Made by a program: the position numbers and the translations under genes. From the NCBI GenBank assembly GCA_035285005.1, contig JAYKIB010000314.1, forward strand, positions 1 through 10,057: a DNA stretch of 10,057 nucleotides. Reading direction: 5' to 3'. Under the pieces are notes generated by a model that ran no database searches, had not been told where the DNA came from, and worked only from the letters and a program-made list of their open reading frames with translations. This stretch comes from Prochlorothrix sp035285005 (lineage in GTDB: Bacteria; Cyanobacteriota; Cyanobacteriia; Prochlorotrichales; Prochlorotrichaceae). Below are positions 1-6,874 of this stretch, one piece after another (positions within the stretch are counted from its first letter, which is position 1; each line of letters begins with the position of its first letter).

Positions 1-4
1 TTCG

Positions 5-35
5 GGGATCGTACCCACAAAGTGGGTGCGATCCC
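5..35. other. 14-bp inverted repeat downstream of sir
   Basis: Arms at 5-18 and 22-35 pair over 14 positions, with one T/G mismatch (a wobble in RNA), around an AAA loop. It lies about 60 bases beyond the sir stop codon. There is no T-run after it on either strand, so it is not a classic intrinsic terminator, although it could stabilise the 3' end of the sir transcript. It may continue a repeat that lies outside the window. Confidence 0.5.
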
Positions 36-71
36 ATACTCAGAGAGAGACGAGGCTTAAGCTGTGGTCGA

Positions 72-110
72 CTAGGGTCTAGTCCTAGGGTCTGGTCCTA
101 GGACTGGCCA
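72..110. repeat. 13-bp tandem repeat (about 3 units) over the sir stop codon
   Basis: Units at 72-84 (CTAGGGTCTAGTC) and 85-97 (CTAGGGTCTGGTC) differ at one base. A decayed third unit at 98-110 begins CTAGGACTGG. The CTAG of the third unit contains the sir stop codon on the minus strand (98-100). CTAGGGTCT also begins the 59-bp element at 8903, so this may be a remnant of that family's end. Confidence 0.65.
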
Positions 111-2038
111 GCACGATGCTGGAGGTAGAACTCGATCGCCTCGGCTGCCACTTCGCGGATCGTCTTCCCTTGCTCCGTGGACACATCCTTCAGTTGGTTA
201 TGGAGCCCCGAAGGAATTTCCACCCGACAGCGAATCCGACGTTCCCGCAGTTTGCCCTGATAGCGATCGGGATTGGCCCGGTATTGGGTTGTGAACTCCC
301 GCAGGAAATCAAACCCCACCCGATCGCAAAAGTCTCCAAAACTTTCATTCCGATTGCGATCGAGCTTAAAGGCCATGAACAGCGGCTCCAGCGTTGTCTC
401 TAGGTCATCCGCCTTCATACGCTCCATATAGGCGCGGGCAAGCCGAGTTTGGTGGGGCGACCCGCCCAGCCAAATTTGATAGGACTCCGGCGCACTGCCC
501 ACAAAGCCTAACTCCGCCATATAGGGCCGAGCGCAACCATTCGGGCACCCCGTCATCCGAATCACCAAATGCTCATTCTTCAGCTCTAGGCGATCGAGCA
601 ACGCCCGAATGCGCTCCAGAATGCTGGGAATCACCCGCTCCGATTCCGTAATTGCCAAGCCGCAGGTGGGCAACGCCGGACAGGCCATGGCATAGCGTTC
701 CAGCGTATCGATCTGGGTCGGTCCCGGAATCCCACAACGATCCAGAATCCCCTGAATCTCGGCCTGGTGCTGGGGATCCACCTCGTAGAGCAAAATATTT
801 TGGTTGGCTGTGACCCGCATCGGTAGCTCAAAGCGCTGGACAATTTCCCGCAGGGCCGTCTTCAGTTGAAAGCCCTCCCGATCCAGCACCCGGCCATTGC
901 GCACCGGCAAGCCCACAAATAACTTGCCATCCCCCTGTTCATGCCAACCCAGATAATCCTGGTATTGGAACGGTGGGAGCGGCTTCGAGGGTTGGAGCGC
1001 CTGACCAAAATATTGCTCCACTGTCTGGCGGAACTTCTCCAAACCCCAATCTTCAATCAGGTACTTCATTCGAGCATGGCGGCGGTTGGTTCGATCGCCG
1101 TAGTCCCGCTGGGTTGCGACGATCGCCTTGACCACCTCATAAATATCGGCCTTGTCCACATAGCCCAACGGATCTGCAATCCGGGGGAACGTCTCCTCCT
1201 TATTGTGGGCGCGACCCATCCCCCCCCCCACGTAAATGTTGAACCCTTGGAGATCCCCCTTTTTATTGGTCATCACCACCAGGCCCACATCCTGCGTGAG
1301 CAGATCGATCGAGTTATCCCCCGGCACCGTCACCGCCATTTTGAACTTGCGGGGCATGTAATGGGTGCCGTAAATAGGCTCCACGCTGTCCTCAATTAAG
1401 GTGCCATGGGTCTGACGTTGGCGGGCCGCCTTCACAGCGGGGTCTTCTTCCGCCGACACCACCTTTTCCCCATCCAGCCAAATTTCATAGTAGGCCCCGG
1501 TCTGCGGGGTCAGCAAATCCGCCACGGAATTGGCATAGAACCAGGCCAGGTCATAGGCTGGCTTGTTCTTGAAGGGGGCCGGGGGCGCCATCACATTGCG
1601 GTTCAAGTCCCCACAAGCGCCGAGGGTGGACCCCATGCTTTGGATGATGGTCGCCATCACCGTTTTGAGATTTTGTTTGAGGATGCCGTGTAGCTGGAAG
1701 GCTTGGCGGGTCGTGGCCCGTAGGGTGCCACTGCCATAATCGTCCGCCAGCCGATCGAGGGTCAGATACAACTGGGGGGGCACAAAACCACCCGGTGTAC
1801 GGGTGCGCAGCATAAATTGGTAGGCTTTCTCCTGCCCCTTCACTCGCCGATCGCGATCGTCCTGTTGGTAAGAACCATGGAACTTGAGCAGCTGCAGTCC
1901 TTCTTCTGAAAAACGATTCGTGTCCTGGTGTAGCTCACTGGCCAGGGGCTCCCGGAGGAACTGACTCTGGGCCTTCAGTGCTTCTACTTTGGAGGGCTTG
2001 GGAGTGGTGGGCGGAGGAACAGTAGGGGCCATAACCAT
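98..2038 (-). CDS. sir: Ferredoxin-dependent assimilatory sulfite reductase
   Basis: This enzyme reduces sulfite to sulfide with six electrons from ferredoxin, in the cytosolic sulfate assimilation pathway that feeds cysteine synthesis. With the start at 2038 it has 646 residues, near the size I expect for cyanobacterial Sir. The [4Fe-4S]-siroheme ligand pattern is complete: C453-x5-C459 and C498-x3-C502 (GCPNGC). Substrate and siroheme contacts known from the family are visible: RTRTPGG (R78, R80), RATTRQ (R107, R111) and PRKFK (K231, K233). The open frame continues upstream to 2173, but that extension is low-complexity and runs into a mobile repeat. The family N-terminus begins around MVMAPTV, so ATG 2038 was chosen; ATG 2032 is also possible. 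Residues about 602-640 resemble a ribbon-helix-helix fold appended to the reductase. The stop lies in a CTAG tandem repeat. The nearest gene upstream is 677 bases away, so it is probably monocistronic. Confidence 0.95.
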   Translation of the reverse strand: MVMAPTVPPPTTPKPSKVEALKAQSQFLREPLASELHQDTNRFSEEGLQLLKFHGSYQQDDRDRRVKGQEKAYQFMLRTRTPGGFVPPQLYLTLDRLADDYGSGTLRATTRQAFQLHGILKQNLKTVMATIIQSMGSTLGACGDLNRNVMAPPAPFKNKPAYDLAWFYANSVADLLTPQTGAYYEIWLDGEKVVSAEEDPAVKAARQRQTHGTLIEDSVEPIYGTHYMPRKFKMAVTVPGDNSIDLLTQDVGLVVMTNKKGDLQGFNIYVGGGMGRAHNKEETFPRIADPLGYVDKADIYEVVKAIVATQRDYGDRTNRRHARMKYLIEDWGLEKFRQTVEQYFGQALQPSKPLPPFQYQDYLGWHEQGDGKLFVGLPVRNGRVLDREGFQLKTALREIVQRFELPMRVTANQNILLYEVDPQHQAEIQGILDRCGIPGPTQIDTLERYAMACPALPTCGLAITESERVIPSILERIRALLDRLELKNEHLVIRMTGCPNGCARPYMAELGFVGSAPESYQIWLGGSPHQTRLARAYMERMKADDLETTLEPLFMAFKLDRNRNESFGDFCDRVGFDFLREFTTQYRANPDRYQGKLRERRIRCRVEIPSGLHNQLKDVSTEQGKTIREVAAEAIEFYLQHRAGQS

Positions 2039-2153
2039 GGGCGTAATCTCGTAACAACAACTTATCGGAGTGGGACTAGGGAAGGGGCAGGGACCCAGAC
2101 GGAGGGAACCGAAGGCAACCACCTCGATCGACCCGGCCCCCAGCAACCGATTC

Positions 2154-2252
2154 AAGCACCTCGAAAAATCCAAGTTTTCGTACGGTCACCCACGCCAGAA
2201 TCAGGGGTATGACGAGCAGCAAAGCTACTGACCGCGATTAATCGAGGGGCCT
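2154..2252 (+). mobile_element. 99-bp MITE-like element, copy C, TSD ATTC
   Basis: This is a decayed copy of the window's 99-bp family. The left end AAGCACCTCGA and right end ATCGAGGGGCCT correspond to the terminal inverted repeats. The internal CAGAATCAGG (2196-2205) and the ATTAATCGAGG before the right end align without gaps to the copy at 8619-8717. A perfect 4-bp duplication, ATTC, flanks it (2150-2153 and 2253-2256). The main hairpin (about 2207-2236) has lost several pairs. Just inside the left end CGAAAA...TTTTCG forms a small second hairpin. It sits about 115 bases upstream of the sir start, so it may affect the sir promoter. Confidence 0.85.
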
Positions 2253-2638
2253 ATTCCCCCGTGAAACCCGACGGTGAGATCAGGCGTTCAAGTCAGGCGT
2301 TCCCACGGACACCGCAAAATCAGAACAATTGAGTTTGGCCAGGTGCCCGAAGGATGGTGCCCCCAGGGGTTCAAAGAACAGAGACCTGATTCTAGCATTG
2401 GGGATCCCAGCGTTTCTCGTCCCTGTAATGAATCTCCACAGCATAGAAGCAGGAGCTTCGGTATGACCTCGATCACGTTACAAACGTTACTGGGATCACA
2501 AAATCGCCCTGAAATTAGGGCAGCCGCCCCGTGGGGAGCACCGGAGAGCCACCTCTCAACGCACCCCATGGCTACCATCGGCGTTGGATTGACCGACCAC
2601 TAGCCCCCGGGAACTTCGCTGACTTGGAGCTGACTTGG
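2253..2638. other. Gene-free stretch between sir and the SLH gene
   Basis: I see no convincing gene here. It holds a short direct repeat, TCAGGCGTTC at 2280-2289 and 2293-2302 (13-bp period), a GTTAC...GTTAC motif near 2477-2490, and the first part of an 11-bp tandem repeat at its end. Short open frames on both strands overlap each other, have no recognisable domain and lack clear ribosome binding sites. The sir promoter should lie in 2039-2300 on the minus strand, but I cannot place -35 and -10 boxes with confidence. Confidence 0.5.
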
Positions 2639-2650
2639 AGCTGACTTGGG
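2618..2650. repeat. 11-bp tandem repeat, three units
   Basis: GCTGACTTGGA occurs at 2618-2628 and 2629-2639, and GCTGACTTGGG at 2640-2650. The last unit overlaps the position expected for the left end of the decayed MITE copy that follows. Expansion of this repeat may explain why that end is no longer recognisable. Confidence 0.8.
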
Positions 2651-2738
2651 ATAGGAGGATAGGCGGCACAGCCGCCCACGCCAAACCCTAGCTTTTACGT
2701 GGGCCATCTCCCAATCATTGGGATTCTTTGCGGTGCCC
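2639..2738 (-). mobile_element. Decayed MITE-like element, copy G, overlapping the SLH gene 3' end
   Basis: Read on the minus strand it begins GGGCACCGCAAAGAATCC, matching the family's left end, then has a TCCCAAT/ATTGGGA mini-hairpin, a GCCCACG block shared with the copy at 8619-8717, and a GGCGGC-TGT-GCCGCC hairpin core (2662-2676 on the plus strand). The spacing from hairpin centre to right-hand boundary (69 bases) matches the intact copy at 4748-4846 (68). The other end is degenerate and overlaps an 11-bp tandem repeat, and no flanking 4-bp duplication is visible. Its first 24 bases (2738 down to 2715) encode the last seven residues and the stop of the SLH protein. Confidence 0.65.
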
Positions 2739-3833
2739 AAGATCAAGGTGCCTCGGCCTGAAACTGACAATATAGGGCGAAGCAATTTCCATGACTTGTC
2801 CTTGACTCACCAGGGCTTGGTACAGAACCGCCGCCACTTCAGCCCGGGTTGCGGGCCGGTGGGGGTTCAAAAAGCGGGGATCGGGATAACTAACCACCAT
2901 CTGCCGTTCGGTCACAGCGGCGATCGTCTCCCAGGCCTCGGAGGGAACCAAAGCATAGTCATTGTAGTAAGCCATCAGGCGATCGACCGACCCCTCTGGC
3001 CCGTACCCCAACCCCGCCGCCAACGCTAGCAGCATCTCTAGACGGGAAATCCGACGATCGGGCTGGAAATGGCCATCGGGATATCCCCGCAGGAATCCCT
3101 GGGCCTGGGCCTGGGCAATGGCAGCGGCAGCCCAGTGGTGGGACGGTACATCCCGAAAACGAGCCTGGGACTGGGGAATCGGAAGTCCAGACGGGGCCGG
3201 CGACGCAGGAGGATTGGTTGCCACCGCAGCATCAGGCTGCGACGGGTTCGTGGGCTCCGGGCGAGTCAGGGCGTTAAGGGAGTCACCCGGACCAATCGGG
3301 TCAGCGGTGGGGAACGACGTGGGACCGATCGAACCGGTGGGGGACGATCGGGGTGGGGGAAAAGCCTGAACCAGCAATACCGCAAATTGGGCTCGGGTAA
3401 TGGGGGCATTGGGCCGAAAGCTGCCGTCGGGGAATCCATGAATCACCGATCGATCGGCAAGTCCCACAATAAACTCCGTAGCCCAATAGCTCGCGGAGAG
3501 ATCATGGAACGGATTGGCATGCCAGCCCGGAGATGGAGAGGCGAGGACAGGAGAGTGCGGCGACTGGCGGCGGGACAGGGGGGCTTGGCTCAGGACTCCC
3601 GCTTGAGATACCGGGCTGGATCGATCGCGCCTCACACCCTCTGCACTGGGGAAACTGCCGATCGGGCTGGGGGAGATCAACAGCAGTCCCAGGGCCATCC
3701 AAGTCCCAACCGGACCGCTGCGGTGCCGTGCCGATCGGTTCGGCACCGCCGGTCCATGGCAACGGACGAATCCGTTACGGCTCCGGACGGAGCGGTTCTC
3801 CCGCCGCGCAGCGGGACTACACCCCAACCCCAT
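2715..3833 (-). CDS. S-layer homology (SLH) domain protein
   Basis: This is a probable exported envelope protein of 372 residues with three SLH modules. SLH1 is at about 107-160 (FPDGSFRPNAPITRAQFAV). A Pro/Ser/Thr-rich linker spans 161-223. SLH2 is at about 224-275 (FRDVP..HWA, GYPDGHFQPDRRISRLEM). A more divergent SLH3 is at about 276-346 (SYPDPRFLNPHRPATRAEV). SLH domains bind cell-wall polymers, and in cyanobacteria they commonly anchor proteins to peptidoglycan. A short hydrophobic stretch, MALGLLLI, follows an Arg-rich region and may be a signal sequence. The start is uncertain: ATG 3833 is used, but ATG 3698 (327 residues, starting at MALGLLL) is a serious alternative. The frame is open to a TTG at 4097, but that part does not look protein-like. 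The natural end seems to be near IASPYIV; the tail after it is unusual and its last seven codons come from a mobile repeat. Confidence 0.8.
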   Translation of the reverse strand: MGLGCSPAARRENRSVRSRNGFVRCHGPAVPNRSARHRSGPVGTWMALGLLLISPSPIGSFPSAEGVRRDRSSPVSQAGVLSQAPLSRRQSPHSPVLASPSPGWHANPFHDLSASYWATEFIVGLADRSVIHGFPDGSFRPNAPITRAQFAVLLVQAFPPPRSSPTGSIGPTSFPTADPIGPGDSLNALTRPEPTNPSQPDAAVATNPPASPAPSGLPIPQSQARFRDVPSHHWAAAAIAQAQAQGFLRGYPDGHFQPDRRISRLEMLLALAAGLGYGPEGSVDRLMAYYNDYALVPSEAWETIAAVTERQMVVSYPDPRFLNPHRPATRAEVAAVLYQALVSQGQVMEIASPYIVSFRPRHLDLGHRKESQ

Positions 3834-4008
3834 CGATCGCACTGTGGCGATTGTCAGACACCAACACCCGCAGATGCGATCAGACCATCGACCCTGGGAC
3901 ATACAGGTTCTCCAGACGCAAGGTTCATTCTCTGAGCAAGTCCGAGCAAAAATAAATCCACATTGTTGGGAGATGACCCGTACACAAACCCGGGCTCTGG
4001 GCGGTTCG

Positions 4009-4024
4009 ATCGAGGTACCTCGAT
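4009..4024. repeat. 16-bp perfect palindrome resembling two fused MITE ends
   Basis: ATCGAGGTACCTCGAT is perfectly self-complementary. Each half matches the inner end of the window's terminal inverted repeat (ATCGAGGT / ACCTCGAT). It could be a remnant of two ends joined head to head after deletion, or a protein-binding palindrome upstream of the SLH gene. The first reading is inference from sequence similarity only. Confidence 0.5.
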
Positions 4025-4095
4025 GGCCCTGCTGGCCCACCTTGTATGGCCCTGGCCCAACTTTAGCCGTTTTGCAGGCATCCTCCCGCGATCCC

Positions 4096-4129
4096 AATAA
4101 AAAGCTCCTAACCGTTACAGATTAGGAGC
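4096..4129 (-). terminator. Intrinsic-type terminator on the minus strand
   Basis: An 8-bp perfect stem (4104-4111 with 4122-4129, GCTCCTAA/TTAGGAGC) encloses a 10-base loop. On the minus strand it is followed at once by TTTTT (4103 down to 4099) and then ATT. This is the best terminator-like structure in the window. No obvious coding gene ends there, so it would stop either a transcript from the intergenic region 4130-4900 or act in the leader of the SLH gene. Confidence 0.6.
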
Positions 4130-4224
4130 AAAGATCTTATTGTGATGAAAACTTTCCAAGAATTTTATTTAAGAACACAACCCTGAGACTGGCTCAGCGT
4201 CACTATTTTTCTTGGGGGACTTGA

Positions 4225-4330
4225 GGACACCTCAAAAGGCCAAACTTTCATCCCGTGATCTCCACAAGGATATACGGTGGGGCCGGGGTTAGGCGGCGGA
4301 GCTGCTCGACCCCCGTTAATCGAGGTGCCC
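4225..4330 (+). mobile_element. MITE-like element, copy D, 106 bp, TSD TTGA
   Basis: The left end is GGACACCTC and the right end GTTAATCGAGGTGCCC, the latter identical to the family's terminal repeat. A perfect TTGA duplication lies at 4221-4224 and 4331-4334. The CCAAACTTTCA block inside the left end aligns with TCAAATTTTCA of the copy at 8619 and CCAAGTTTTCG of the copy at 2154. The hairpin CGGGG-TTA-GGCGGC / GCTGCT-CGA-CCCCG still pairs if G-T wobbles are allowed. It is 7 bases longer than its relatives and more diverged, so it is probably an older insertion. Confidence 0.75.
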
Positions 4331-4743
4331 TTGAGTTTCACGGGCGTTTACATATTTCAGAGCGATCGACAAGTTGCAAACTGGATCAAGAGTCCCGGCA
4401 GGCTAAGGGGATTCACAGTTTCAATTCCGTCCGTGGGTTGTTCCTGTCTGATTGGAGCCTATCTCGGCAGAGAATACACCAGCACACAACGCCTCAGCAG
4501 ACAAACACCAGCGCCAGTCCAGGCTGACATAATTATGGATGATGACCCTGGACAGATCAGTAAAAAACGATCGAAAGAGAGGCTCAACCTCAACAGACGC
4601 GAGATCTAAACTGCGAATCGGTGTGTCTCCCGTAACGGAGCACACAACTCTCAGGGAAAGGAAACAAGACGAAAAACCACAATTCCGCAGGGAAACTCAG
4701 AAGTGTCCCGGGGGGCACCAACGTACCCCGCAACAATAGAGAC
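4331..4743. other. Gene-free stretch upstream of MITE copy A
   Basis: No supported gene. Overlapping short open frames on both strands (for example around 4421-4645 minus and 4277-4609 plus) lack recognisable domains and convincing ribosome binding sites. Together with 3834-4224 and the repeats around it, this is part of a 1.1-kb interval between the SLH and SpoIID genes that seems to be built largely of repeats. The AT-rich patch at 4131-4175, just beyond the terminator, is the most promoter-like part of that interval. Confidence 0.45.
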
Positions 4744-4747
4744 CTTA

Positions 4748-4846
4748 GGGCACCTCGATGGATTGTGGGGGGCGGCTTCGCCGCCCCCCACAACCCTGAT
4801 TCTCGCCTAGATCACTGGGCAAAAATTGGAATTTTTCGAGGTGCCC
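4748..4846 (-). mobile_element. 99-bp MITE-like element, copy A, TSD CTTA
   Basis: This is the best-preserved copy. Terminal repeats GGGCACCTCGA and TCGAGGTGCCC are perfect over 11 bp, and a CTTA duplication lies directly outside (4744-4747 and 4847-4850). A perfect 14-bp stem (4763-4776 with 4780-4793) around a TTC loop contains GGCGGC/GCCGCC. A second hairpin, AAAAATT-GG-AATTTTT (4821-4836), lies near the other end. Its orientation is opposite to the copies at 2154, 4225 and 8619. It has no coding capacity. It sits about 145 bases beyond the end of the SpoIID gene. Confidence 0.88.
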
Positions 4847-4891
4847 CTTACGGTATCAGAGTTCCACGCTCACCCCAGTTTTATGAGATCA

Positions 4892-4986
4892 GGGCTGTGT
4901 CCCTGATGCTGAGCCCACTCTGGGAGTAAAGGATGAGCTAGGGGCTATGTCCCTGATTTTAAGGGCAGCCTAGGGTTAAAGGATGA
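4892..4986. repeat. 50-bp tandem duplication
   Basis: GGGCTGTGTCCCTGAT (4892-4907) recurs as GGGCTATGTCCCTGAT at 4942-4957, and TAAAGGATGA (4927-4936) recurs at 4977-4986. The period is exactly 50 bases, and the middles have diverged. The second unit is the body of the 59-bp CTAG element ending at 4996, so the first unit looks like a partial extra copy of that element. Confidence 0.75.
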
Positions 4987-4996
4987 CAGCCCCTAG
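4938..4996. mobile_element. 59-bp CTAG-ended repeat, copy 1
   Basis: CTAGGGGCTATGTCC at the left is inverted at the right as GGATGACAGCCCCTAG, giving imperfect terminal inverted repeats around CTAGGGGCT. The copy at 8903-8961 has the same length and aligns without gaps (GTCCCTGA, AGGGCAG, CTAGGGTT, ATGACAGCCCCTAG). CTAG or TA at both ends could be a target duplication, as produced by some IS families, but this is inference. The right-hand CTAG holds the stop codon of the SpoIID gene. Confidence 0.7.
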
Positions 4997-6279
4997 GGCG
5001 TGACCTGAATCCGTGCCAGACTTGCATTTTGGTAATAGTGCCCCAGAATCTGCTGGTAGTTATAGCCCTGGTTGGCCAAGCCATAGGCGCCCCACTGGCT
5101 CATCCCCAGGCCGTGACCAAACCCCCGGCCCTGCACCACAAAGCTCGTGGGGAGCGCAGACTTATTACTACCGCCGCCGCTCCCGGTGGGTGCAACCCGA
5201 AAGAGCGCACTACGCAGGTCCAGGGCACGACGGAGTTCATTCCCCGACAGAATACGCTGACCCGCATCGCCCACCACCTTCATCTCCCGCACCCGGCCCT
5301 GCGGGGTCACCGAGATCGGAGTCATGCTGATCACATTGCCCACACCGGTCACCCGCTGGCGCATTTGAGCCGCACTAAATGTTTCTTGCCATTGGAAAAC
5401 GGGTGCATATTGATCAAAGTCCGTCACTCCCCGCAAATAGGGCAAGGGCTTAGACCACACATCCTCCACATTTTCGGTATGTCCCCCCGAAGACGAGTGG
5501 AACACCGCTTCAATAATCGTACCGTTATGGGTCAGGACCTGGCCTGCGGTTTGACTCACCGCCGCTTGGGTCGTCGTGGTTTCAGACCCTAACCCCTTAT
5601 ACACTTGCCACGCCGTCGTGTCGCCCAAATCATAGTGGACATTACCCCGGGTGTTACGACGATGGAGCGCATAGGACCGGGCAGCCACGGCCTGGGCTTT
5701 GAGCGCTTCCAGAGGCCAATTGGTGGGCATTTCACCGCCCACCACGCTGTAGAGATACTGCTCCAAATCCACATAGTTGACCGCTAAGATGGCCCCATCC
5801 TGCACCGACAACAGGGCACGTCCGCGATACCAGCGATCGCCAATCCACACATAGCCGCCATCCTGGGGCTCCACCCAAATCTGGCTACTGTTCCAATTCC
5901 CCAGAGACACCTGGCTCCCCTGGCGTTGGGCCACGGATCCCGCCATTGCTCCCATTTGGCCCAGCTGCCGCCCACTACTGTCGCGCACGATCGCAGCAGC
6001 CGAAGTTCCCACCTGAACCTGAGCGGTTCCCTCCTCCACGGCAACCCGCAACTGGAGTGCCGCTTGGGCCGGAGTCGCCAAACCCACACCCCCCAGGACA
6101 CAACTGGCGACGAGCCAACCCCAAGTCTTGCCTAGCTTGCTCTGACCTAGTTTGCTCTGGCCTAGCGTGGGAAGACACTGAAACCTACGCTGACGGGTTT
6201 GTTTCCGGAAAAAGGTGGAGAACAGGCTGGGAGGAGAAGGTTCACCGGATGGTGACTCGCCGGTTTGAGGCTGACTCAT
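4993..6279 (-). CDS. SpoIID/LytB-domain secreted protein
   Basis: SpoIID proteins of endospore formers are lytic transglycosylases that cleave denuded glycan strands. Cyanobacterial SpoIID-domain proteins are widespread but largely uncharacterised, and a role in peptidoglycan remodelling is inferred. Domain hallmarks are clear: GGEMPTNWPLEALKAQAVAA, with the Glu expected to be catalytic (encoded at 5731-5733), then HSSSGGHTENVEDVW, and GRGFGHGLGMSQWGAYGLA near the C-terminus. A signal-peptide-like segment, WGWLVASCVLGGVGLATPAQA, precedes the domain. The ATG at 6279 was chosen because GGGAGAGGGA lies just before it; this gives 428 residues. The frame is open to an ATG at 6426 (477 residues) without a visible ribosome binding site. 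Either start leaves an unusually long basic, Pro/Ser-rich leader before the hydrophobic core. The leader holds an LGQSK tandem repeat. The stop codon lies in the CTAG of a 59-bp repeat. Confidence 0.87.
   Translation of the reverse strand: MSQPQTGESPSGEPSPPSLFSTFFRKQTRQRRFQCLPTLGQSKLGQSKLGKTWGWLVASCVLGGVGLATPAQAALQLRVAVEEGTAQVQVGTSAAAIVRDSSGRQLGQMGAMAGSVAQRQGSQVSLGNWNSSQIWVEPQDGGYVWIGDRWYRGRALLSVQDGAILAVNYVDLEQYLYSVVGGEMPTNWPLEALKAQAVAARSYALHRRNTRGNVHYDLGDTTAWQVYKGLGSETTTTQAAVSQTAGQVLTHNGTIIEAVFHSSSGGHTENVEDVWSKPLPYLRGVTDFDQYAPVFQWQETFSAAQMRQRVTGVGNVISMTPISVTPQGRVREMKVVGDAGQRILSGNELRRALDLRSALFRVAPTGSGGGSNKSALPTSFVVQGRGFGHGLGMSQWGAYGLANQGYNYQQILGHYYQNASLARIQVTP
6131..6165. repeat. 15-bp in-frame tandem repeat in the SpoIID leader
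   Basis: CCTAGCTTGCTCTGA (6131-6145) and CCTAGTTTGCTCTGG (6146-6160), then CCTAG, encode LGQSK twice on the minus strand. The 15-bp unit preserves the reading frame. It lies before the signal-peptide-like segment, where length variation should be tolerated. Confidence 0.75.
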
Positions 6280-6455
6280 TCCCTCTCCCATTTGGGGCGC
6301 TTTGGACTCCCTGGCAAGCACTGCAGCATCAAATCTGGAGCAGCGCTGAGATCCCAGGGAATTATCGGAAGACGGGAGAGCGGAAAGCATGACGCGAGAC
6401 ACAAAAGACTGCCGATTCATCTGCAAAATAATAGGGGTGAGATTAAAGTCGGGAT

Positions 6456-6576
6456 GGGCACCTCAATCCAGTGGGATGAGAGATTCCGATAGACTGTTCG
6501 GACAATCAGTTCAACGGCTCTCCACGGGTCCGAATAGTGCAGGCTAGCCTGCAATAACGGGACGATCGAGGTGCCC
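6456..6576. mobile_element. 121-bp candidate element with MITE-family ends
   Basis: The ends GGGCACCTCAAT and GATCGAGGTGCCC are inverted copies of each other over about 12 bases and match the 99-bp family. The interior differs: TTCGGAC (6497-6503) pairs with GTCCGAA (6528-6534), and a perfect palindrome GCAGGCTAGCCTGC (6539-6552) sits where the family hairpin would be. The bases directly outside (GGAT and AATC) do not form a duplication. It may be a distinct subfamily, or two unrelated ends that happen to face each other. It lies upstream of the SpoIID gene. Confidence 0.5.
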
Positions 6577-6874
6577 AATCAAACGTCGTTGGCGCTAAGG
6601 ATTGTGCTGTTAATAGCACAGGGATTAACGCGGACGCAATCAAGGCACAGTATTTCCACCGTTGCTCCCCCTACTTTAAATCACTTCCTGCACATTTCTT
6701 GAATTATCTCCCCCCAGCGTTCGGATAAGGGGGTACGGTAGAAACGAATGCCCTAGGACGTGCATCAATTCACGAAGGGTCGGATTCTGTGAGGTGCCTG
6801 TCACCGTCAGTTCATCAGCCCTCCCCCAACCCCCGCCCCGCTTTACTGCTTTTCGTTACCGCTTGAGATTGTCC
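6577..6874. other. Intergenic region upstream of rnz with IS-end-like sequence
   Basis: This divergent interval between the SpoIID gene and rnz holds a TGTGCT-GTTAAT-AGCACA hairpin near 6603-6620. At about 6751-6776 it has CCCTAGGACGTGCATCAATTCACG, which closely resembles the end-like sequence at 8831-8853. GAGGTGCC at 6792-6799 looks like a lone MITE end. The rnz promoter must lie here, but no -35/-10 pair stands out. The frame upstream of the chosen rnz start is open to a GTG at 6794 inside that lone end. Confidence 0.45.

Noticed and set aside
941..1399. Plus-strand open frame of 152 codons opposite sir
   Set aside because: It lies wholly within the unmistakable sir coding region and has no recognisable domain or start signal.
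2039..2173. N-terminal extension of Sir up to an ATG at 2173
   Set aside because: The 45 extra residues look non-coding, run into a transposed element at 2154 and precede the normal family N-terminus.
3069..3935. Plus-strand open frame of 288 codons opposite the SLH gene
   Set aside because: It is very rich in Gly and Arg, has no domain, and is a shadow of the GC-rich SLH gene on the other strand.
3834..4097. N-terminal extension of the SLH protein to a TTG at 4097
   Set aside because: The sequence is Cys/Arg-rich without protein-like character, crosses a repeat-like palindrome and begins directly at a terminator T-run.
4145..4186. 13-codon plus-strand mini-frame (MKTFQEFYLRTQP) after TTAGGAG
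   Set aside because: Too short to support, its ribosome-binding spacing is long (about 16 bases), and the AGGAG is part of a terminator stem for the other strand.
6794..6874. Longer RNase Z from GTG 6794
   Set aside because: The upstream GTG lies in a lone MITE-end-like sequence, and metal-ligand spacing fits the GTG at 6875.
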